DNA of 48,099 nt. It comes from a bacterium (GTDB taxonomy: Bacteria; UBP6; UBA1177). How positions within the stretch are numbered: the first letter of the stretch is position 1; each line of letters opens with the position of its first letter. Made by a program: the position numbers and the translations under genes. The notes under the pieces are model-generated. The model did not search any database, was not told where the DNA came from, and saw only the letters and a list, made by a program, of their open reading frames with translations. The stretch lies in assembly GCA_022703485.1 (NCBI GenBank), contig JAKLDO010000012.1:1-48099 (forward strand), written 5' to 3'. This document shows positions 8,804-18,200 of the stretch, in pieces.

Positions 8804-9934
8804 TCATTTTACGATATTAAACTTGTATACGACACCCATGTCCGACAATACGAACAACGAATTGCCGGAACCTGCCATGACTGATGAAATCCCGTTGGGA
8901 ACCATCACCGAATGAAGGTGCTTTTTCATGTCTGCCGAAAAAAGGTGTATGAACCCTTCTTCATAGCCTATTATGGAACCTTCGCCCATTGTCGTTATAA
9001 CCGTATTTGATACTGTTTTCAAATAATTAGACACATAATTAACCGAACTGAAAGGCTTTGATACGAACCTTCCCTCTTCATCGAACTTGAAAACTCCGCC
9101 TTCACCGAAACCCGTTACAGTTCCGTCAGCATCTTTGACAAGTTTGAGGTTTTTCATGTTCTCAAGCTTCTGCATCTTTCCTTCTATAATTATTCCGCCG
9201 TACTCTCCGCCCGAAAAAAGCACTGTGTCCCTGACCGGCAGCATGCTGAGTATATCGAAGAACTCCTTCTTTTCGAACATACTTGTCCTGCCTGATGTTT
9301 TGAACTTATAATACGGGATTAGCTCCGGCGCGGCCTGTTCCTTCAGCAGAAAAAATACTATCATGCCGCTGGAAAAACCGAACACATGTTTATCTCCCGA
9401 AATAAAAGGAGTTGAAAGCCTCAGGAATGAAACCTCCTCCTCTGAATAATATGTGTAGGAAGTCCTGATCTTTCCATCAGCCCTGCCGAGAACATATATC
9501 GCATTGTCCTGGAACTGGACGAATATATTGTCCCTGTCAACAAAAGGGCTTGAAGCTACGGGTGTCTTTCCTGAACTGCTCCAGAGAAGTTCGAGAGAAC
9601 TGCTGAACATGAAAACTGAATTCGAGACAGCGACAAGAATATTACCGTCATCAAGAACGGCTGGCGGAAAATAGAACTCTCCGTCAAAAACAACTGTCTT
9701 TTCAAGTTCACCTTTTTCAGAGAACTGGTGAAGCTCGCCGTTCCTTGTGGCCACAAGTATATCACTGCCGGAAACGGTTATTCCGCCCTGCTCTCTTTTG
9801 TTGAGCTGTACAAGATTCTTTTTTACAGGCCTTGCCCATTCAAGGACAAGCTCTTCACCCGATATGGACGATGCAGTGAAAATTATCAGAAAACATAGAC
9901 AGATTGCGCAGATATTAAGCCTGAAAATGTTCAT
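8804..9934 (-). CDS. PQQ-like beta-propeller protein, BamB-like, exported
   Basis: Exported protein of 376 residues with an N-terminal signal sequence (hydrophobic to about residue 24, then SSISGEE). Short repeated beta-propeller strands follow (GNILVAVSN, DNIFVQFQDNAIYVLGRADGKI, NSLFVLSD), typical of PQQ-type repeats. In E. coli the lipoprotein BamB is such a propeller and its gene directly follows yfgM; here the preceding gene is a YfgM-like TPR protein, its stop overlapping this start by one base (TGATG). A role in outer-membrane barrel assembly is therefore a reasonable inference. No clear lipobox is visible, unlike BamB, so it may be soluble in the periplasm. Confidence 0.7.
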   Translation of the reverse strand: MNIFRLNICAICLCFLIIFTASSISGEELVLEWARPVKKNLVQLNKREQGGITVSGSDILVATRNGELHQFSEKGELEKTVVFDGEFYFPPAVLDDGNILVAVSNSVFMFSSSLELLWSSSGKTPVASSPFVDRDNIFVQFQDNAIYVLGRADGKIRTSYTYYSEEEVSFLRLSTPFISGDKHVFGFSSGMIVFFLLKEQAAPELIPYYKFKTSGRTSMFEKKEFFDILSMLPVRDTVLFSGGEYGGIIIEGKMQKLENMKNLKLVKDADGTVTGFGEGGVFKFDEEGRFVSKPFSSVNYVSNYLKTVSNTVITTMGEGSIIGYEEGFIHLFSADMKKHLHSVMVPNGISSVMAGSGNSLFVLSDMGVVYKFNIVK

Positions 9935-10707
9935 CAGCCTTGAACATCCGGTTTTTTAGGAAGTTCTATCTTTTCAGCCGGAATTTTATCGATTATTTTG
10001 TCTATTACCGACCTGCTTGCCGGATACTCGTCCCTTATCCTCTTATAATAAGTAAGAGCCTCTTCGCTCTTTCCCATTTTTTCAAGGCTCAGACCTATGT
10101 AATAAAGTGCATAGTCCTTGTATATCGGAGTTGTTCTGTCGAGCCATTCCTTCCATACGGACACAGCCTTCTCATAATCACCTTTATCGTAATGGCAGTA
10201 AGCCTCTCCTTCATAGGCTCCGAAAAGAAGATTTTCCTCAAGTCTGCCGGAACTTCTCACTTTCTTGAAAGACTCGACAGCCTTGTCGCAATCTTTTTTC
10301 GCATAATATGCCTTACCGATGTAGAGAAGCGCTGAAACTTCATTGATAGAACCGCTCTGTTCCTTTATAACATCATTGAAAAGAGCGATAGCTTTGTCAT
10401 ATTTCTCAGCTTCGGTCTTGAACTTGGAATTTTCACCTGTTTCACTGTCAAACACTTCAATGGCTTCCGCATATGAAGCGGCTTTTTTATCTGATGAAGC
10501 CTTAACCTGTGATGAAATGAACATTCCGAGAAACACCACCGCAAGTATCACCGCAACACTGCCGAGAATGAAATAAGGATGAGACATGACCTCATCGACC
10601 AGTCTCTTGCCCTGCTGCTGGAATGCATCCTGTTCAGCGGGATTCTTCGTCTCTTCCTCTTTTCTCTTTTTAGCTTTTCTCGCACCTCTGAGCTTTAAAT
10701 ATGCCAT
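9934..10707 (-). CDS. Membrane-anchored TPR protein, YfgM/Tol-pal-like
   Basis: 257-residue protein with a highly charged cytoplasmic N-terminus (Arg/Lys/Glu-rich, residues 5-40), one membrane span (about 47-70, YFILGSVAVILAVVFLGMFI) and a periplasmic tail of TPR helices (AEKYDKAIALFNDVI, KDCDKAVESFKKV, GDYEKAVSVWKEWL, GKSEEALTYYKRI). This is the YfgM layout; YfgM is a periplasmic ancillary factor of the Sec/Bam pathway. The start is ATG at 10707 with GGAGG five bases upstream; a TTG four codons earlier overlaps that ribosome binding site and is rejected. It is translationally coupled to the BamB-like gene. Confidence 0.78.
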   Translation of the reverse strand: MAYLKLRGARKAKKRKEEETKNPAEQDAFQQQGKRLVDEVMSHPYFILGSVAVILAVVFLGMFISSQVKASSDKKAASYAEAIEVFDSETGENSKFKTEAEKYDKAIALFNDVIKEQSGSINEVSALLYIGKAYYAKKDCDKAVESFKKVRSSGRLEENLLFGAYEGEAYCHYDKGDYEKAVSVWKEWLDRTTPIYKDYALYYIGLSLEKMGKSEEALTYYKRIRDEYPASRSVIDKIIDKIPAEKIELPKKPDVQG

Positions 10708-10749
10708 GACCGCCTCCAAAAAAGATCTCTTAAAAATAAATCACCCGAC

Positions 10750-10778
10750 TTTATAATTAAACAGCCTGTAAAAGTCAA
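10750..10778 (-). promoter_or_regulatory. Sigma-70-like promoter of the YfgM-like/BamB-like operon
   Basis: On the minus strand TTGACT (10773-10778), a 17-base spacer, then TATAAA (10750-10755); both hexamers match consensus at 5/6. The predicted start near 10743 gives a leader of about 36 bases to the ATG at 10707. Confidence 0.7.
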
Positions 10779-10805
10779 TTTTAAGATACTGCAGAAAAGA
10801 TATCA

Positions 10806-12173
10806 TCAGAACCAGTCTTTCTTTTTGAAAAAAAGTGCAACGATACCGGCGATCACCATCGCGATAAGAAGAAGAATGGTGAAGGCATTTTCCGAATCCT
10901 GCATGGGAAGTTTTATATTCATTCCGTAGACCGAGGAAACGAGGAGCGGAATGGTCAGCACGATAGTTATAAGCATAAGCAGTTTCATTATATTGCTAAG
11001 CTTGTTGGAAATGATCGAGCTGAAGGCGTTCATCATCTCGCTGACGATGTTGTTGTAAATGGATGCCATCTCGATCCCCTGACGGCTTTCTATCATTATG
11101 TCGTCAAGAAGGTCATCGTTCTTCTCATTCACAGGGACTATGCCGGTCTTTTTAAGCCTTACGGTCATGAATTCGTTCGATTTCATGGAAGTCGCAAAGT
11201 AGACCAAGCTTTTCTCAAGATTGAAAAGTTTGATAAGGTCTTCGTTCCTGCTTGTATCCTGGATCTTCTTCTGAACTATGTTGATGACATTGCTTATCTG
11301 TTTGAGGTAGTGGAGGAAAAGCTGTGTGGTATCATAAAGTACGCTGAGGATGAAAGCATCCTTTTCAAGGCCCGATATGCCGTTCTTCGACATTTTCTCG
11401 ACGATCTTCTTTATTACAAGCGATTCCCTGTTGCAGACGGTTATTATTGTGCTGCCTGAGAATATTATTCCCAGAGGTATTGTGCCGTATACATTGTCAT
11501 TGCTGGTCTCATCAAAATACGGGACCCTGACAATTACGAGCTTGCCTGAATCATCATCTTCGATCCTTGCCCTTTCATCCCAGTCAAGAGCATAATCGAA
11601 AAAATCGGGGGAGATGCTTAGCTTATTGCAGACGAGGTCTATTTCCTCCTGATCGGGGTCGACGACATTTATCAGTCCGCCGGGTTCAAGCGCGTTTATC
11701 TGTTTGAGCTTCTTATTGACCGGCACATAGACCCTTATGCCTTCATGGATGGTGCCGTCGCTGTCCCTGATTATGCCTGGGATGTGGGCGAACTGCTCCT
11801 CCTGCTTCATCTGCTCTTCGCTGTCAACTTCACGGATCAGCTTTCTGATCTTCTCTTTTTCCTCTTCTGAAAATTTAGAAAGGATCTGGCTGTGCATTGA
11901 ATCAGGAAGTTCATAGAGAAGTTCAGCAAGTTCCCTGCTTGAGAGCTCTTTTGTAAGAAGGTTTTTGACATCATCTTCGAATGCGGCATAAACCTCGGCC
12001 GCGATCTCCTCGTCAATAAAGGAGAATATCTTAACGATCTCGTTAATTTTCAGAGCTTCGAGGAAGTTGGCTACGACATGCGGAGGATTGGACTCGACGA
12101 ACAGCTTTATCTCATCATACTGCCCGTCATGAAGCATCTCTCTGATTTCATTCAGCAAAAGTGTATTCTTCAT
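10806..12173 (-). CDS. corA: CorA-type magnesium channel with N-terminal MgtE-N-like domain
   Basis: Predicted inner-membrane Mg2+ (or Co2+/Ni2+) channel, 455 residues. The C-terminus is plainly CorA: a long stalk helix, first membrane span about 388-412, the selectivity signature YGMN near 414-417, second span about 428-447, and a basic end (KKKDWF). The first ~125 residues are not a CorA domain. They form repeated helical hairpins (PPHVVANFLEAL, IVKIFSFIDEEIAAEVYAAF, LAELLYELPDSMHSQILSKF) as in the cytoplasmic MgtE_N superhelix, which gates the unrelated channel MgtE in response to Mg2+. The protein therefore looks like a chimera of two Mg-channel families. It is longer than usual CorA (about 320 residues) because of this domain. 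Confidence 0.88.
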   Translation of the reverse strand: MKNTLLLNEIREMLHDGQYDEIKLFVESNPPHVVANFLEALKINEIVKIFSFIDEEIAAEVYAAFEDDVKNLLTKELSSRELAELLYELPDSMHSQILSKFSEEEKEKIRKLIREVDSEEQMKQEEQFAHIPGIIRDSDGTIHEGIRVYVPVNKKLKQINALEPGGLINVVDPDQEEIDLVCNKLSISPDFFDYALDWDERARIEDDDSGKLVIVRVPYFDETSNDNVYGTIPLGIIFSGSTIITVCNRESLVIKKIVEKMSKNGISGLEKDAFILSVLYDTTQLFLHYLKQISNVINIVQKKIQDTSRNEDLIKLFNLEKSLVYFATSMKSNEFMTVRLKKTGIVPVNEKNDDLLDDIMIESRQGIEMASIYNNIVSEMMNAFSSIISNKLSNIMKLLMLITIVLTIPLLVSSVYGMNIKLPMQDSENAFTILLLIAMVIAGIVALFFKKKDWF

Positions 12174-12297
12174 AAGAGCCTTCCTTTGAACTTTTTAAAC
12201 TGCGCAATAATACTGCAATGGTTGCGTTTTGCAAGGAAAAGAAGCTCCTGTTATAAGAAAATTTGACTCTGTTCCTATTGTCCATAGAATTCTCTTT

Positions 12298-13218
12298 ATG
12301 ACTGATAAGAAAAAGACAAAGACACTTGATCAGCTTTCAATGCTTGTTGATACAGGCAATTTCAGCGAAGTGGAAAAATGCGTTTTTGAACTGATGCACT
12401 ATCTTCAGCTGAAAAAAGAGCTGACAGAAAAGTTCAAATCCCTTTTCTATGACATCAAGGACCTTTACGAAGGAAAATACCCGGGATACAGATCATGTGA
12501 TACTGAATACCACGATTTCCGGCACATAATGGATGTGCTTATCGCCTCTTTGCGTCTCACTGATGCGGTCAAGCTCAGCGATGAGTTCATTTCTGACAGC
12601 GGTGTTTTTGTGATCGGTGCGGCGGCACTTTTCCACGACACAGGATACATCCCTGAGATAGATGACCCTGTGCAGTGCGGTGCGGAATACACTTCGTGCC
12701 ATGTCGAAAGAAGCATCTCGTTCGTAAAAAGATACATGGAGATGAAAGGCTATCCGAGGCTTATGATAACGCAGGTCAGTCAGGTGATACTTTCCACAGA
12801 GCTTAAAGTGGACCTCAACAGGGTCGATTTTGTGACCGAGGAGACACGCAGACTTGCACTGATACTGGGTGCGGGAGATCTTCTGGGCCAGATGGCTGAC
12901 AGGATATATCTTGAAAAACTGCTTTTCCTCTACCGGGAGTTCAAAGCCGGCAAAATACCGGGATTCGATTCAGAGGAGCAGATGCTCAGAAAAACGGTCG
13001 ATTTCTATAAAAGCATGGAACAGCGGCTTGAAAAGGACCTCGAAAATGTGGATAAGCTCATGATAATCCACTTCAGGGAAAGGCACGGAATAAACAGCAA
13101 TCTGTACCACACGGGAATGCTTCACAACATAAATTATCTGAATTACATCCTTGAAAATCACTCCGGCTCCCACCGCGACTATCTGAGACGCGACGGACTG
13201 GTGTCGAAACTGATCTGA
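12298..13218 (+). CDS. HD-domain phosphohydrolase-like protein
   Basis: 306-residue protein with an HD metal-dependent phosphohydrolase core: EYHDFRHIMDVL (first His), AALFHDTGYI (the HD pair), then GAGDLLGQMAD with a later Asp. Such proteins act on nucleotides, cyclic nucleotides or cyclic di-nucleotides; nothing here fixes the substrate. No signal peptide or membrane span is seen, so it is probably cytoplasmic. The start is uncertain: ATG at 12298 has no strong ribosome binding site, and an in-frame TTG at 12229 would add 23 residues that look non-coding. Its stop abuts the stop of convergent ttcA (TGATCA junction). Confidence 0.75.
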   Translation: MTDKKKTKTLDQLSMLVDTGNFSEVEKCVFELMHYLQLKKELTEKFKSLFYDIKDLYEGKYPGYRSCDTEYHDFRHIMDVLIASLRLTDAVKLSDEFISDSGVFVIGAAALFHDTGYIPEIDDPVQCGAEYTSCHVERSISFVKRYMEMKGYPRLMITQVSQVILSTELKVDLNRVDFVTEETRRLALILGAGDLLGQMADRIYLEKLLFLYREFKAGKIPGFDSEEQMLRKTVDFYKSMEQRLEKDLENVDKLMIIHFRERHGINSNLYHTGMLHNINYLNYILENHSGSHRDYLRRDGLVSKLI

Positions 13219-13986
13219 TCAGCCCATATTTTTATTTGAAGGCGGTTTAAGAAGATATTCCAGATTCGGAGAATACATCGCTTTGAATATGTTCGATCTC
13301 GAAACAGGATAGTGTTTACGGACATTTTCAAGCAGCTCTCTCACGAAAGACCTTTCTGAAATGCACTGGAAAGGACAGCCTGAACGGAAAGTCTTCAGCT
13401 CCATCCTCTCAGACTCGGTTATTATCATCTGCTCATCGATGTACAGCATGGGTCTGATTATCCTGTACTTTCCTCCGAAGAAAGGGTTGCACGGTTTCAT
13501 CGCCCCTATCGTGCCGCCGTATATCAGATTGAGCATGAAGGTCTGCATGAAATCGTCCTTGTGATGACCGAAAGCCACCACATTTCCTCCGATCTCATCG
13601 GCAAGTCTGAATATAGCAAGTCTCCTGTTCCTAGAACACAGGTAGCATGGACCTTTTTTCTCTTTTTTGAATGTCTCAAGTATCGGCTCTTCTATGACAT
13701 GGAACTTCACGCCGAGATCTTCCGAATAATTTTTCAGGTACTCTATCTTCTCGTCATCACCCTTGTATCCCATTTTTACGAACACCGAAGAAAGGGTGAA
13801 ATCATTTGTGGCTGTGATCTTTTTCCTTTTGAGAAGCCTCAGCAGAACAGATGAGTCCTTGCCGCCTGAAAGTCCGACGATCACATGGTCGCCCGGATTT
13901 ATCATCTCATAATCGATTATCGCATTCTCAAGCCTTTTGTGCATATTTAGAAAATGCTTCGTCTCTTTGATCTTTCCGCTTTCCAT
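13219..13986 (-). CDS. ttcA: TtcA-like tRNA 2-thiocytidine synthetase (PP-loop ATPase)
   Basis: Cytoplasmic PP-loop enzyme related to TtcA, which thiolates cytidine 32 of certain tRNAs using ATP and an iron-sulfur cluster. Visible signatures: VGLSGGKDSSVLL (PP-loop), GPCYLCSRNRR (CxxC), GHHKDDFMQTF and the final Cys in CPFQC, matching the three-cysteine set of the family. I start at ATG 13986, preceded by GGAGGAGTCG, giving 255 residues; an in-frame ATG at 14097 would add 37 residues but lacks a ribosome binding site. The exact modified base is inferred from family membership. Confidence 0.85.
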   Translation of the reverse strand: MESGKIKETKHFLNMHKRLENAIIDYEMINPGDHVIVGLSGGKDSSVLLRLLKRKKITATNDFTLSSVFVKMGYKGDDEKIEYLKNYSEDLGVKFHVIEEPILETFKKEKKGPCYLCSRNRRLAIFRLADEIGGNVVAFGHHKDDFMQTFMLNLIYGGTIGAMKPCNPFFGGKYRIIRPMLYIDEQMIITESERMELKTFRSGCPFQCISERSFVRELLENVRKHYPVSRSNIFKAMYSPNLEYLLKPPSNKNMG

Positions 13987-14069
13987 CGACTCCTCCGGAA
14001 TATCCGTGCCAAGTCTATGGAGCAGTTCAAATAAATCAATAAATCTTAAATGCCTTTCCTTCTGTAACA

Positions 14070-14098
14070 TTGATTTAATACGGGTTTTTTGATACATT
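14070..14098 (+). promoter_or_regulatory. Candidate promoter of the MORN/transglutaminase/barrel operon
   Basis: TTGATT (14070-14075), a 17-base spacer and TACATT (14093-14098), 44 bases before the MORN gene start. Each element matches 4/6 of the consensus. Confidence 0.4.
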
Positions 14099-14141
14099 TT
14101 GCAGGTTTCAGGGTTTTTCTTTCAAATTGGCGGAGGTATAT

Positions 14142-15197
14142 ATGAAACTCGGTTTTATCGTTTTTTTTCTTTCTCTTGTCCTTGTCTGCTCATGTTCGAC
14201 CAAAGAAGCCTATGTAAAAAGTGAGCAGTCCAAACAGAAAGAGGCCGGTGTCGAGCCTGAAAAAAAGAAATCCTCAAAAGATGAGATCAAGGATGTCGGT
14301 ATCCACGGACTTGCGAACGGTGATAAATACATCGGCGGGTTCAGGAATGGCAAAAAAGCCGGCGAAGGTGAATATAAATATGCCAACGGCGACTATTACA
14401 AAGGTAATTTCGAGAACGGGACTTTTAACGGTTTCGGTGAGTTCACCGCAAAAGACGGCACAAAATACATCGGAGAGTTCAAAGACAATCTGAGAGACGG
14501 CAAAGGAACACTGAGCATGCCTTCAGGCGACAGTTATGAGGGTGAGTTCAAAGAAGACCTGATCCACGGTCAGGGAGTCTACCGGTTCAAGGATGAAAAG
14601 GAATACCGCGGACAGTTCGCCAACGGACTCAGGCACGGAAAAGGGACCATGTTCTTTCCCAGCGGTGCGGAATATGAGGGTGATTTCCTGAAAGACAAAA
14701 GGACCGGAAAAGGGAAAATGAAATATGAGAACGGAGACCTTTATGAAGGCGATTTTGTTGACGGCAAAAGACAGGGCCGCGGCATATTAAAGAAAAAGAA
14801 CGGTGAAGTATATGAAGGATCTTTCCTTGCAAATACAACGCACGGAGACGGAAAGATCGTATATCCCAACGGAGACGAATATTCAGGCGGATTCAGAATG
14901 GGCAAAGTGACCGGCGAAGGAATAATGAAGAAAAAATCCGGTGAAACATTTCAGGGCGGATTCCTTGACGGCAAATACCACGGTATAGGGAAGCTCACGA
15001 CTAAAGACGGAACTGTGAAATACGGCGTCTGGGCGGAGGACCGGTTCATACGGAAGCTTGCTGAATCTGAAATAAACGAGAAATTCAACGAAGCTCTTCA
15101 GGAAGAAAGCTCCGGAGCTGAAAAAACAGATGAAGAAATTGAAAAGACTCCCGAGGACAAACCTGAATCTGAAACTGAACCGGAAGATGTCCCTTAA
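14142..15197 (+). CDS. MORN-repeat lipoprotein
   Basis: 351-residue probable lipoprotein (hydrophobic signal then VLVCSCST). After a Lys/Glu-rich spacer it carries ten consecutive 23-residue MORN repeats of the form YxGxFxxGxxxGxGxxxxxxGxx (first YIGGFRNGKKAGEG, then YKGNFENG, YIGEFKDN, YEGEFKED, YRGQFANG, YEGDFLKD, YEGDFVDG, YEGSFLAN, YSGGFRMG, FQGGFLDG) and a partial eleventh (YGVWAEDRF). The C-terminus is acidic (EEIEKTPEDKPESE). MORN repeats make extended beta sheets that bind lipids or proteins; the partner here is unknown. ATG at 14142 has GGAGGTATAT before it; an upstream TTG overlaps that site. The gene is followed closely by two other envelope genes on the same strand. Confidence 0.88.
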   Translation: MKLGFIVFFLSLVLVCSCSTKEAYVKSEQSKQKEAGVEPEKKKSSKDEIKDVGIHGLANGDKYIGGFRNGKKAGEGEYKYANGDYYKGNFENGTFNGFGEFTAKDGTKYIGEFKDNLRDGKGTLSMPSGDSYEGEFKEDLIHGQGVYRFKDEKEYRGQFANGLRHGKGTMFFPSGAEYEGDFLKDKRTGKGKMKYENGDLYEGDFVDGKRQGRGILKKKNGEVYEGSFLANTTHGDGKIVYPNGDEYSGGFRMGKVTGEGIMKKKSGETFQGGFLDGKYHGIGKLTTKDGTVKYGVWAEDRFIRKLAESEINEKFNEALQEESSGAEKTDEEIEKTPEDKPESETEPEDVP

Positions 15198-15216
15198 ACA
15201 CCCCAAATGAGGTATC

Positions 15217-18200
15217 ATGAAAAAGTTTATTGCATTCATAGCGCTGTGTTCATTACTGGCATTTTCATCCTGTGCATCTTCCCAGCCGACATCAGCCGGC
15301 ACTACGAAGAAATCTGAAAGAAAATATGATCTTGTGCTTAAAACAGCATCGACAGGTGAAGAGGTCAGACAGATAAGCAGTGAGGCATTCGGCCCTGACC
15401 CTGACATCAAAACACTGAAGACAAAGGTCGAAACCGCTCTTTCAAAATATTCCGGAAATGCGGAACTTCATGAAATAGCGGCGCTCATCGCAGTTCTTGA
15501 ATCGGACAATGATTCTGTGTTCTATCACCTTCTCAAAGCGTCTTTCGATCTCGCAGGCAAAGATTCAGCACTTTATATCAGCCTTCTCAGTTCGATGCAG
15601 CTCACTCCTGACGAGCGGACTATTCTCATCCGAGCTCTGAATATCATAACAACTTCCCATAAAGACCAGTCAGTCGTTCAAACCGCCAGAGACATGCTCT
15701 CAGGTCTGTATCTTGTTGAAGATGACCCTGAAAAAGCGAGATTTGAAGCCGACAGCAACCGGTACATCCGCAAATGGATGGTCATCGGTCCTTTTGATAA
15801 TGATAGCGGCAAAGGATTCTATGAAGAGTATCCTCCGGAAAAAGAAAGCGATTTCTCAAAAAAATACAAGGGCAAAGTCGTAAATGTGGGATGGAGGAAG
15901 ATCTATTCAAGGGAAAAAACGGGAAACATACCGCTTAGCAGTCTTCTTTCACCGGGAAGTGATTCGCTGGCATATCTTGCAACCACCGTATTTTCGCCGG
16001 CAGACAAGGAAGTGTATCTTCATTTTTCATCAGATGACAGCCTCAAAGTGTGGGTTAACGGCACGAATATCTTCTCGGATGAGAACATAGAATACCATGG
16101 AAATGACAATGTAGTGATAAAGACAAGACTGTTCAAAGGTGATAACTCAATTCTGCTCAAATCATGCCAGAAAAGCGGTCCATGGTCAGTATCGGCAAGG
16201 ATAACAGACGTATCGGGCAATGTCTCGACAGACCTTGTTTTCAAATACGATAAAGCAAAAGATGTAAACAGCGCAGCCCCGGAATATTCAATTATAATGC
16301 CTTTTGAAAAAGAACCTGCCGAAAACTCAGACCTGAGAGAGAACATCATAAAGTTCCTTACACTGAAGGACAAAGGTTATGAAAAATATTCGAAGAACTA
16401 CATTCAGAAAGCATTCAACACCAGCCCGTCAAACATGTTCGCAATGTTCTTCATGGCCGATTCCCTTGAGGCGGCCGGTGAAGAGGGAAAATATATCGAC
16501 CTTCTGAACAAAGCTGTCGAAAAATATCCTGAACTCGCGGCTTTCCATATTTTACGAGGGAAGTTCTTTTCCAGAAAAGATCAGAAAGATAATGCCGAAG
16601 AGGACCTTAAAAAAGCTTTGTCTCTGAATCCCGCATCCACCGAGGCGCACAGAAGCCTTGCATCACTTTACCAGAGCAAGGGCTGGAACGAGGACGCCAG
16701 AAGAGTCATTCAGAACGGTCTCAAAAACAATCCGGGCAATATTCAGCTCATACTTAACATGGCATCCATTCTGAACAGGCTGGGATACAGGGAGGAAAGT
16801 GAACAGTACTATAGAAAAGCGCTAAAACTTTCACCGGGCTGGACATATGTCCATGAAGAGCTCTTTAACACAGCAAAACTGAAATCAGACTACCGTTCAG
16901 CACTTTATTTCTCAGAAAAAAGTCTCCGGCTCCACCCCTATATGCTAAAAGGATATTTCCAGCTTTTTGACATTTACAGGTCACAGAAAGATTTTGCCGG
17001 AGCAAGGATACAGCTCAACAAACTCAAAAAAATATCCCCTGATAATGCATCGGTATATATAAAATCGGGAGACCTGTTCTATGAATCAGGAGACAATGCC
17101 ATGGCTCTGAAAGAATGGGAAAAAGCGCACGAACTTGATCCCCGAAACAGCTATGTCTCCGAAAGGATATCATTTGTAAAAGTCGAAGAAAAAGATTTTG
17201 CCGAAAGTCTCGTTCCGGATGAAAAAGCGATCCTCGAAATGATAAAAAGCTCTCAGGCGATAGTTCCTCACGACGGAGCTGAAACACTTCTGGTCTATGA
17301 TCACGCAATCTGCAGGATAAACAGCGACGGAAGCAGCAAATGGTTTGTGACCGAGGTTAACAAAGCCTTGAACGATTCAGGAAGAGATTCCATGATCAAC
17401 TCATTTCTGCCTTACGATGGAAGGAAAAAAATACTTAAAGCTTATTCGATCTCTTCTGACATGAAAAAATCGGAAGCGAGCTCTGTGTCAACATACGAAA
17501 TAAGGTTCAGACAGCTGAACAAAGGGGATTACACCGTCGTACAGTACATACACTACAAACCGGCACCTGTTTTTCTTGAGAACTACTTTGTTGAAAGCTG
17601 GTTCGTGCAGAGTCCGATGCGCCATGTTTTCTATTCCGAATGGAACCTTCTCTATCCCAAAGATAAAAAAATAAACATTGATGTCGTAGGATCAAGGATA
17701 GAGCAGAAAATAGAGCAGACAGGTGATTTCATAAGCCATAAATTCATTGCAAATAACATCGAACCTCTGAACTATGAACCTAACTCACCTCCCCTGCAGG
17801 ATTTTCTTGAGACCGTCACGGTAAGCACATCAGACAACTGGGACCAGTATGTGAACTGGGAGAAAGCCCTTCTGAAAGATGCCTTTGCAACAGGAAAGGA
17901 GGTAAAGGAAAGATCAGCACAGCTGGTAAAGGATGCAAAAGATCCGCTTGAGAAAATAAACAGGATATTCTCTTTTGTCGCTCAGGAAATACGGTATCAG
18001 CAGGAATATGAGAACACCATTGCGGGAGTTAAACCTCATACCGCGGCACAGACACTTGAACGTGGTTACGGAGACTGCAAGGATAAAGCGGTCCTTTTCA
18101 TACAGCTTGCAAAAGAGGCCTCACTGAAGGTCGATTATGTCATATTAAGAACAAAAGATGCGGGAAGATTCCAGAAAAAGATCCCGAATCAGCAGTTTAA

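Noticed and set aside
12229-12297. TTG start extending the HD-domain protein by 23 residues
   Set aside because: No ribosome binding site and the added residues do not look coding.
14230-15060. Regularly spaced repeats about 69 bases apart, CRISPR-like in spacing
   Set aside because: The period is 23 codons and the repeats are MORN protein repeats, not conserved at the DNA level.
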